The notes under the pieces are model-generated. The model was not told the origin of the DNA. It did not search any database and worked only from the letters and a program-made list of their open reading frames with translations. 9,168 nt of DNA from DASZYT01 sp035545275 (GTDB lineage Bacteria > Patescibacteriota > Saccharimonadia > Saccharimonadales > UBA4665): contig DASZYT010000017.1 in assembly GCA_035545275.1 (NCBI GenBank), positions 1-9,168 on the forward strand, written 5' to 3'. The position numbers and the translations under genes are program-made. This document shows, one piece after another, positions 1 through 3,692 of this stretch; the stretch's first letter is position 1; each line of letters starts with the position of its first letter.

Positions 1-4
1 TGGT

Positions 5-670
5 ATGAGCATGAGATATCCGGATACATTTACGCGTGAGCTTGTGCCCCTAGACCCGCACGGTCTTTCCGCAGCCGGTCAGCGAGCCCTGGGACAGCTG
101 CATATAGAAGGATTTGAGGTAGAAGTAGGTTTGCGTCGCCAAGATGTAGCAGACATTACCGAAATTGCCGGGCAAGAGTGGGTGCGCGAATTTTGCCCTA
201 ACGATTTAGACAAGCGATTCGGTGACGAGCAAATGGTAGAAGCTTGGTTGGCCAAAAATGGAGGCCGTGGTGTGTTCTTGTTGCGACACGTGGGAGAGCG
301 GGCGCTGGCTGGCTATGGCTGGACCGGGGCCGAAGCAACACCCGAATTGCCCGATTGCGAGACGACGTTTGCGGTTCGCCTCAACGAGCAATATGCTGGT
401 AACGGCCTAGGAACGCCCTTTACGACGGCAATTGTGAGTGGGTCGATGGCTGTGTTTGGGGCGTGCCGCACAAGTCTGGAAACATGGGCCAGCAATGCCT
501 CCGCCATACGTACGTACACCAGGGTCGGAGCGCAACTAGTTACCACCAGGGATGATAGACGGCCCACCTTACGGCCAGCCCCCAACGAAACAGATGGCAT
601 GCGCCGTGATGTGCGGCTTTTCATGGTGTTTCCGCAGACATTCTTTCGGATGCCCCGCCACACCAGATAA
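5..670 (+). CDS. GNAT-family N-acetyltransferase
   Basis: This protein of about 220 residues probably transfers an acetyl group from acetyl-CoA to an amine; the substrate cannot be told. The GNAT core is in the second half. A beta strand TTFAVRLNEQ (about 120-129) runs into the CoA pyrophosphate-binding loop YAGNGLGTPF (130-139), which fits the R/Q-x-x-G-x-G/A pattern. A helix and strand follow, then NASAIRTYTRVGA (164-176), matching the usual N-x-x-A-x-x-x-Y-x-x-x-G of motif B. The first 60 residues are not recognisable. Two ATGs lie at 5 and 11, and the window begins four bases before the first, so neither the ribosome binding site nor a start further upstream can be judged. It converges on the small minus-strand gene, and a shared hairpin follows the stop directly. 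The family call is fairly safe; the specific role is unknown. Confidence 0.75.
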   Translation: MSMRYPDTFTRELVPLDPHGLSAAGQRALGQLHIEGFEVEVGLRRQDVADITEIAGQEWVREFCPNDLDKRFGDEQMVEAWLAKNGGRGVFLLRHVGERALAGYGWTGAEATPELPDCETTFAVRLNEQYAGNGLGTPFTTAIVSGSMAVFGACRTSLETWASNASAIRTYTRVGAQLVTTRDDRRPTLRPAPNETDGMRRDVRLFMVFPQTFFRMPRHTR

Positions 671-700
671 AAAATCCCGGGCGATGTACCCGGGATTTAG
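669..700 (-). terminator. Intrinsic terminator of the minus-strand small gene, possibly bidirectional
   Basis: A perfect 10-bp stem pairs AAATCCCGGG (672-681) with CCCGGGATTT (689-698) around a 7-nt loop. Six A residues at 669-674 become a U-run after the stem on the minus strand. This is a proper rho-independent terminator about 20 nt past the stop of the 719-856 gene. On the plus strand the tail is only ATTTAGC, so it would be weaker for the acetyltransferase gene, whose stop codon it abuts. Confidence 0.8.
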
Positions 701-718
701 CTCTGTTTGTCTTTGGCA

Positions 719-856
719 CTAGCGCCGTTTGTTCAAGGACATAAAGGCGGCCGATGCTCGGCTTGCGAACTCCAGACCAACCCCTACCAGCAGCACGCAG
801 ACTCCTACGCCTGCCAAAAATACTGCCCATGCGACCGGTGAACTCCAATCCCACAT
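719..856 (-). CDS. Small single-pass membrane protein, 45 aa, unknown function
   Basis: Reading the minus strand from the ATG at 856-854 gives 45 codons ending in TAG at 721-719. The protein begins MWDWSSPVAW, continues with a hydrophobic Ala/Val/Leu/Gly segment (about residues 8-29, containing FLAGVGVCVLLVGVGL), and ends in a basic tail (SLNKRR). That pattern suggests one membrane helix with the C-terminus in the cytoplasm. The start is well supported: AAGGAGGG (minus strand, 870-863) lies 6 nt before the ATG and is the best ribosome binding site in the window. An intrinsic terminator in the right orientation follows about 20 nt after the stop, and a plausible promoter lies upstream. No homologous family is recognised. 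It could be a toxin-like or regulatory small membrane protein, but nothing visible decides this. It is too short for usual ORF cut-offs and could be missed in annotation. Confidence 0.75.
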   Translation of the reverse strand: MWDWSSPVAWAVFLAGVGVCVLLVGVGLEFASRASAAFMSLNKRR

Positions 857-890
857 GGTAGACCCTCCTTGTGATTTAACTTGTAACTTT

Positions 891-919
891 ACAATAGCGC
901 CACGTTATGGTTTGTGCAA
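891..919 (-). promoter_or_regulatory. Candidate promoter of the small membrane protein gene
   Basis: On the minus strand TTGCAC (919-914) is followed after 17 nt by TATTGT (896-891). The spacing is ideal and the -10 matches the consensus at 4 of 6 positions. Transcription would begin near 884, about 14 nt before the AAGGAGGG ribosome binding site. The match is moderate and rests on spacing and position. Confidence 0.45.
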
Positions 920-922
920 GCT

Positions 923-952
923 TTTAGAATTATGAGACCCATCTTGTATAAT
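923..952 (+). promoter_or_regulatory. Promoter for the structured leader and tRNA-Cys
   Basis: A perfect -10 box TATAAT lies at 947-952, with a partial -35 TTTAGA at 923-928 (18-nt spacer). It points toward tRNA-Cys and is divergent from the small minus-strand gene. The predicted start near 959 leaves about 140 nt of transcript before the tRNA. Confidence 0.6.
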
Positions 953-958
953 GGCATT

Positions 959-1097
959 GTCTAACCAATTTTGGAAACCAGGCGGCTTGGCCGCCGTTTG
1001 CAAAATTGAGAGGAGTAACTCTGGTACGTTTGCTAAGCTACTTTCGGAACTTGTTTTGGAAATTAGCCTAGCAAACTGCCGTAAGAGATTACGACGA
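959..1097 (+). ncRNA. Candidate structured RNA/leader upstream of tRNA-Cys
   Basis: This 139-nt stretch between a TATAAT promoter and tRNA-Cys has two nested or imperfect helices. Domain 1 has an 8-bp stem, CAATTTTG (966-973) with CAAAATTG (1001-1008), enclosing a GC-rich hairpin GGCGGC (981-986) with GCCGCC (990-995). Domain 2 is a long imperfect hairpin: GTTTGCTA (1028-1035) with TAGCAAAC (1069-1076), then GCTA/TAGC and TTTC/GAAA separated by single mismatches. Between them is GAGAGGAGTAAC (1008-1019). There is no terminator before the tRNA, so it may simply be a tRNA precursor leader. No known RNA family is recognised. A 54-codon open frame (951-1115) also spans it, but its ATG overlaps the -10 box. 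Confidence 0.4.
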
Positions 1098-1171
1098 GGC
1101 GCCTTGGCGGAGTAGCTACGCAGCGGTCTGCAAAACCGCGTACACGGGTGCAAATCCCGTAGGTGCCTCCA
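1098..1171 (+). tRNA. tRNA-Cys(GCA)
   Basis: This is a complete cloverleaf of 74 nt including an encoded CCA. The acceptor GGCGCCT pairs with AGGTGCC (one G-U). The anticodon arm GCGGT/ACCGC holds the loop CTGCAAA, giving anticodon GCA. The T arm is ACGGG/CCCGT, and the discriminator base is U73, as expected for a cysteine tRNA. A strong terminator follows 19 nt later. Confidence 0.97.
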
Positions 1172-1190
1172 CGCAGAAACACAAGCTTTG

Positions 1191-1243
1191 GCCCCGGATA
1201 AATTTTCAAAAGCATTGCTTACGAAAATTTTCCGGGGCTTTTT
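1191..1243 (+). terminator. Long intrinsic terminator after tRNA-Cys
   Basis: GCCCCGGA (1191-1198) pairs with TCCGGGGC (1231-1238), and AAATTTTC (1200-1207) pairs with GAAAATTT (1223-1230). Together they form a 16-bp stem with one bulged T, a 15-nt loop, and TTTTT at 1239-1243. Confidence 0.92.
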
Positions 1244-1252
1244 GCTTGGTTC

Positions 1253-1348
1253 CTGCTCTCCCACAGCGAGAATCCTCTCTCGCTGTGGTTTTATGGCTTC
1301 CGTATCGGAGCCTCGCTTTCCCCCAAGTCGAATCCTCTCGACTTGGGG
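1253..1348 (+). repeat. Two tandem hairpins with identical ATCCTC loops
   Basis: Two perfect 11-bp stems lie 32 nt apart. CCACAGCGAGA (1261-1271) pairs with TCTCGCTGTGG (1278-1288), and CCCCAAGTCGA (1321-1331) pairs with TCGACTTGGGG (1338-1348). Stem sequences differ but both loops are ATCCTC, and flanking bases are also similar (CCT..CT.TCCC before each, .GCTTCC/.CCTTCC after). The first is followed by TTTT and could act as a backup terminator. The interval 1244-1412 between the tRNA-Cys terminator and the Nudix gene holds no convincing gene. The preserved pairing despite different stem sequences suggests that structure is under selection. Confidence 0.7.
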
Positions 1349-1397
1349 ATTCTAAAACTGCCTTCCATGCCAAAAATCCCCCTTCGTTGGTCCACTC

Positions 1398-1406
1398 TGC
1401 TAAAGT
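1398..1406 (+). promoter_or_regulatory. Extended -10, leaderless promoter of the Nudix gene
   Basis: TGC-TAAAGT (1398-1406) fits TGn plus a TANNNT -10 box. It ends 6 nt before the ATG at 1413, so transcription would begin at or next to the start codon. There is no ribosome binding site. No convincing -35 is seen. Confidence 0.45.
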
Positions 1407-1412
1407 AGAGCT

Positions 1413-1823
1413 ATGCGTACCGTTAGGCTGGCAGGGTGTGTGATCGCGGATGAAAAGGGGCGGATACTGTTGATACACCGCAATACTGAGCTGTTTCAGC
1501 ACTGGGAATTGCCGGGTGGCAAAATTGAAGCAAACGAACGCGAGGAGCAGGCAGCCATACGCGAATTACGCGAAGAGCTGGCCGTGGATGTAGGCATTGT
1601 CAGAAGGCTTGGTGGCGATATGTTTACGGATAAGACGGGCGATTATCGCTACGTGTGGTTCCTGGCAAAAATACTTTCCGGAGAGCCGCGCGTAGGTGAG
1701 CCGGATAAATTTGACTACTGGCGGTTTTTTGCTGTTGAGGAGCTTCCGGACCTAAATCTGTCGGCTAACATGAAAAAATTTTTACCGAAACTCCAGCGCA
1801 AAGAAATAGTTTTAACTCCGTAA
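1413..1823 (+). CDS. Nudix (MutT-like) hydrolase
   Basis: This 136-residue protein probably hydrolyses a nucleoside diphosphate linked to another moiety; possible substrates include oxidised dNTPs or ADP-ribose-like compounds. The Nudix box G-x5-E-x7-R-E-U-x-E-E-x-G-U is visible with G36, E42, R50, E51, L52, E54 and E55. The usual glycine after the glutamates is Ala57. The lead-in HWELPGGKIE (30-39) is typical, and the length matches a single-domain enzyme. The C-terminal WRFFAVEELPDLNL fits the final strand and helix of the fold. The ATG at 1413 has no ribosome binding site but has a -10-like box 6 nt upstream, suggesting a leaderless mRNA. The preceding neighbour is tRNA-Cys with its terminators; the following one is the disturbed tRNA-Leu locus. 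Substrate specificity cannot be read from the sequence. Confidence 0.9.
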   Translation: MRTVRLAGCVIADEKGRILLIHRNTELFQHWELPGGKIEANEREEQAAIRELREELAVDVGIVRRLGGDMFTDKTGDYRYVWFLAKILSGEPRVGEPDKFDYWRFFAVEELPDLNLSANMKKFLPKLQRKEIVLTP

Positions 1824-1829
1824 ACCTTG

Positions 1830-1835
1830 TATAAT
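1830..1835 (+). promoter_or_regulatory. -10 box upstream of the tRNA-Leu fragment
   Basis: A perfect TATAAT follows CTTG, the same context as the -10 box before tRNA-Cys (CTTGTATAAT in both). It lies 17 nt before the tRNA-like 5' half at 1852. No good -35 is visible at 16-18 nt. It probably once served the disrupted tRNA and may now drive the downstream tRNA-Leu(UAA). Confidence 0.5.
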
Positions 1836-1851
1836 AAGCGCGTGTTTCCGC

Positions 1852-1886
1852 GGGCGAGTGGCGGAATTGGTATACGAAGTAAGACT
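1852..1886 (+). pseudogene. Orphan 5' half of a tRNA-Leu-like gene
   Basis: GGGCGAG (acceptor 5' strand) is followed by TG, then a D arm GCG-GAATTGGTATA-CG and AAGTAAGACT, which looks like the start of an anticodon arm. The order and sequence match the 5' part of a class II leucine tRNA. No matching 3' half exists: the expected CTCGCCC acceptor strand is absent, and the downstream tRNA-Leu has its own perfect acceptor. D-arm sequence also differs from that of the downstream tRNA-Leu(UAA), so this is a remnant of another tRNA-Leu gene and not a duplicate of it. Similarity fades at about position 33 of the tRNA, where the HNH promoter begins. Confidence 0.7.
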
Positions 1887-1894
1887 GCTATAAT
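1886..1894 (+). promoter_or_regulatory. Extended -10, leaderless promoter of the HNH gene
   Basis: TGC-TATAAT is a perfect extended -10 box that ends 6 nt before the ATG at 1901. There is no room for a ribosome binding site, so the mRNA should be leaderless. The box starts exactly where tRNA similarity ends. Confidence 0.6.
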
Positions 1895-1900
1895 TGACGT

Positions 1901-2398
1901 ATGCCAAAACGACGCTCGTGGACAGATAAACAACTTGTCAATGCGGTGAAAACGAATTATAGCTTCAGGGCAGTTATTGGTACCTTGGGCTTGGTTCCTA
2001 CCGGTGGTAACTATGTACAGGTGCAGGCTCGTATAAAGGCCTTACGATTGTCGACCGGTCACTTTACTGGCGCACGCTGGAACGCAGGTAAAAAATATCA
2101 TACGAGTACACGTCCTGACCTGAGTACTTTACTGGTTGAAGGGTCTGTCGCCCAAAGCTACAAGTTGAAAAGACGTTTATTCGAGTCGGGTCTTAAAGAA
2201 CCCCGGTGCGAATTGTGCGGATGGGCACAAAAGGCTACGGATGGCAGAATTCCTGTCGAGCTAGACCATATCAACGGAGTACACTCGGATAATCGGCTAG
2301 AGAACTTACGTATACTTTGTCCTAATTGCCATAGCCTTCAACCTACACATCGTGGTAAAAATAAGAAAGTAAAACTTGCGCGGGTGATGGAACGGTAG
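1901..2398 (+). CDS. Free-standing HNH endonuclease (probable homing endonuclease)
   Basis: This 165-residue protein is likely a DNA endonuclease of a mobile, self-propagating kind. The N-terminal part (about 5-55, WTDKQLVNAVKTNYSF ... HFTGARW) resembles the DNA-binding lead-in common in free-standing phage and actinobacterial HNH enzymes. The C-terminal HNH/zinc module is complete: C103-x-x-C106, then LDHINGVHSDNRLENLR with His123 and Asn135, then C140-x-x-C143-H144. The last seven codons including the TAG (2378-2398) lie inside the intact tRNA-Leu(UAA) gene, so the tail ARVMER is encoded by tRNA sequence. The start ATG 1901 has no ribosome binding site and an extended -10 box 6 nt upstream. 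Upstream sits an orphan 5' half of another tRNA-Leu. The target is probably a tRNA gene or its flank, which is inference. No group I intron core is evident around it. Confidence 0.9.
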   Translation: MPKRRSWTDKQLVNAVKTNYSFRAVIGTLGLVPTGGNYVQVQARIKALRLSTGHFTGARWNAGKKYHTSTRPDLSTLLVEGSVAQSYKLKRRLFESGLKEPRCELCGWAQKATDGRIPVELDHINGVHSDNRLENLRILCPNCHSLQPTHRGKNKKVKLARVMER

Positions 2399-2462
2399 AC
2401 ATGAGACACTTAAAATGTCTTGCCCACAAGGCGTGCGGGTTCAAGTCCCGCCCCGCGCACCA
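2378..2462 (+). tRNA. tRNA-Leu(UAA)
   Basis: This is a complete class II cloverleaf of 85 nt with encoded CCA. The acceptor GCGCGGG pairs perfectly with CCCGCGC, D stem ATG/CAT, anticodon arm AGACA/TGTCT with loop CTTAAAA (anticodon TAA at 2411-2413), a short variable arm around GCCCACAAGGC, and T arm GCGGG/CCCGC with loop TTCAAGT. The discriminator is A73, as expected for leucine. Its first 21 nt overlap the end of the HNH gene, whose stop TAG is the D-loop bases 2396-2398. No promoter lies just upstream, so it probably depends on the 1830 or 1886 promoter and must be cut from a transcript that includes HNH coding sequence. Confidence 0.95.
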
Positions 2463-2474
2463 CGTTTACTAGGC

Positions 2475-2529
2475 CGAAAGACCAAACCAAGGAGCGTAGT
2501 CGACTGTTTGGGCTTTCGAGAGGAGGAAC
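2475..2529 (+). other. Structured spacer between tRNA-Leu and tRNA-Ala
   Basis: CGAAAG (2475-2480) pairs with CTTTCG (2513-2518) and CCAAAC (2482-2487) with GTTTGG (2506-2511), giving a 12-bp stem with one A-G mismatch and an 18-nt loop that includes the palindrome AGTCGACT (2498-2505). No T-run follows, so it is not a terminator. It is followed directly by GAGAGGAGGAAC (2518-2529), nearly the same as the motif in the tRNA-Cys leader. It may be a processing signal in a tRNA-Leu/tRNA-Ala precursor or a separate small RNA. A short frame from ATG 2538 exists but runs into tRNA-Ala and is not credited. Confidence 0.45.
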
Positions 2530-2595
2530 ATAGGCAAATGTCGAAGCTTTTGGCGCCTGAGCGGCAAAACGAGACCCGGCCGGGAGTTCCGACGA

Positions 2596-2671
2596 GGGGA
2601 CGTAGCTCACCTGGTAGAGCGCAGCATTCGCATTGCTGAGGTAGGGCGTTCGAGTCGCCTCGTCTCCACCA
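2596..2671 (+). tRNA. tRNA-Ala(CGC)
   Basis: This is a complete cloverleaf of 76 nt with encoded CCA. The acceptor GGGGACG pairs with CGTCTCC and includes the G3-U70 wobble that identifies alanine tRNAs. The anticodon arm CAGCA/TGCTG carries loop TTCGCAT, anticodon CGC (2627-2629 region). T arm is GGGCG/CGCCT. A T-rich stretch with a 5-bp AATTT/AAATT hairpin follows (2671-2690), at best a weak terminator. It is likely co-transcribed with tRNA-Leu(UAA). Confidence 0.96.
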
Positions 2672-2703
2672 ATTTTTGAAATTCTATTTTCTCGTCGTCC
2701 TAT

Positions 2704-2712
2704 TGATACAAT
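2704..2712 (+). promoter_or_regulatory. Extended -10, leaderless promoter
   Basis: TGA-TACAAT (2704-2712) ends 6 nt before the ATG at 2719. This is the same geometry as for the genes at 1413 and 1901. Only a weak AGG (2713-2715) could serve as a ribosome binding site, and it would be absent or terminal in the transcript. Confidence 0.5.
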
Positions 2713-2718
2713 AGGTGC

Positions 2719-3612
2719 ATGTACATAGAGCCCAAGCGAGTCATCCGATGGTCATTTATCGTTGGCTGCGCTCTGTTTATTTTTAGCGGCTGGCTGTGGT
2801 GGGCCAAGGTATATCAGAGCCCTCAGACGGTATTTTGGGGCGCCATAGCAAACAACTTGGCCACTACCAGCGTCACCAAGCATACGGTCCAGCAAACTAA
2901 CGGCTCGACCATCGACCAGTATGGCGAGCTCATACTTGGCGAAAAGCCGCAGTCACACTGGCTGACTACCATCAGGCAGGCGAATGCCCACGTGGTTACC
3001 GAAAGCATCGGCACCCCGGCCGAGGGCTTTGTCCGATATACAAACATCCAGACAACTCAGCGCAACAAGCAGGGCAAGCCGCTAGACTTTTCGCATGTAC
3101 TAAATGTGTGGGGCAAGGCAACTCCCAAAGACAATAGCTCCCTGACCGGATTGTTTGACCAGACGCTTATAGACATCAGCACTACACCTACTTTGCCCAT
3201 TGGAAACCTGGCTGCTACGCAGCGGGCGACACTGGTAGATTACATGAAGAAGAATAACGTATTTACGACGACATACACAGACGTCCAGTACCAGACGGTG
3301 AATGGCCAGGAAGCCTACGTGTATAGCGTGAAAGTAGCACTGGAGCCGTACCTGAAAATGATGCAGCAGTTTGCACGGGATGAAGGCGTGAACGTGCTTA
3401 ACGCTCTCGATCCTACCCACTATCAAAATGCCGAACCGGTCACCATAGACCTGGCCATTAGTCCCTCGTCGCACCAAGTACTGCGCTTGGCCTATACTGC
3501 TCAAGGCTTTCAAGAAGACTATAGCGCCTATAATGTGCACACCGACCAACCCTTGCCTGCGCACACTATACCAGTGGCCGAGCTGCAGTCGCGTATCCAG
3601 ACCCTTCAGTAA
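2719..3612 (+). CDS. Membrane-anchored extracytoplasmic protein, unknown function
   Basis: This 297-residue protein starts with a short basic tail (MYIEPKRVIR), then one hydrophobic segment (about 11-31, rich in Trp and Phe), and a large Thr/Gln-rich outer domain. No cleavage site or lipobox is apparent, so it is probably a signal-anchored protein. No family is recognised, but the outer domain shares features in order with the next protein: a P-x-x-V-x/F-W segment right after the membrane (35-40), NGSTID (61-66), and NGQEAYVYSVKV followed by LEPYLKMMQQF (195-218), which parallels DGRSVYHYKVHF/LKAYVQALRD downstream. The segment AEPVTIDLAISPSSHQVLRL (238-257) corresponds to YTADVWVDMGTRLVHKVRF. 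This suggests a common lipoprotein-like beta fold, as inference. The start ATG is preceded by a -10 box and no ribosome binding site. The next gene has its own promoter. Confidence 0.85.
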   Translation: MYIEPKRVIRWSFIVGCALFIFSGWLWWAKVYQSPQTVFWGAIANNLATTSVTKHTVQQTNGSTIDQYGELILGEKPQSHWLTTIRQANAHVVTESIGTPAEGFVRYTNIQTTQRNKQGKPLDFSHVLNVWGKATPKDNSSLTGLFDQTLIDISTTPTLPIGNLAATQRATLVDYMKKNNVFTTTYTDVQYQTVNGQEAYVYSVKVALEPYLKMMQQFARDEGVNVLNALDPTHYQNAEPVTIDLAISPSSHQVLRLAYTAQGFQEDYSAYNVHTDQPLPAHTIPVAELQSRIQTLQ

Positions 3613-3641
3613 TTGGTGAAACCAAAACGCTTATGTATAAT
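3613..3641 (+). promoter_or_regulatory. Promoter of the 542-aa membrane protein gene
   Basis: TTGGTG (3613-3618) and a perfect TATAAT (3636-3641) are 17 nt apart, immediately after the stop of the preceding gene. Transcription would begin near 3648, leaving a leader of about 45 nt with AGGAG (3683-3687). This gene therefore uses a leadered, ribosome-binding-site start, unlike its upstream paralogue. A small CGCC/GGCG hairpin (about 3667-3680) sits just before that site. Confidence 0.7.
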
Positions 3642-3692
3642 CGGGATATAGTGTCATATATAACTGCGCCGCTGGTGGCGTGAGGAGTGAGT

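Noticed and set aside
951..1115. 54-codon open frame starting at ATG 951 and ending inside tRNA-Cys, with a basic, Leu-rich C-terminal half.
   Set aside because: Its ATG overlaps the TATAAT box, there is no ribosome binding site, and the stretch is explained better by RNA helices. An open run of this length occurs by chance reasonably often.
1246..1502. Overlapping plus- and minus-strand frames across the tandem hairpins and the start of the Nudix gene.
   Set aside because: No start signals or family features; they are by-products of the hairpin sequence and of the Nudix gene's other frames.
1840..2462. A tRNA-Leu interrupted by an intron carrying the HNH gene, with 1852-1886 as its 5' exon.
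   Set aside because: The downstream tRNA-Leu(UAA) has its own perfect 5' acceptor and D arm (2378-2402). The upstream acceptor GGGCGAG mismatches the 3' strand CCCGCGC at two positions.
2538..2639. 33-codon frame (ATG 2538) preceded by AGGAGG, running into tRNA-Ala.
   Set aside because: Spacing from AGGAGG to ATG is about 11 nt, most of the second half is tRNA sequence, and the protein has no recognisable features.
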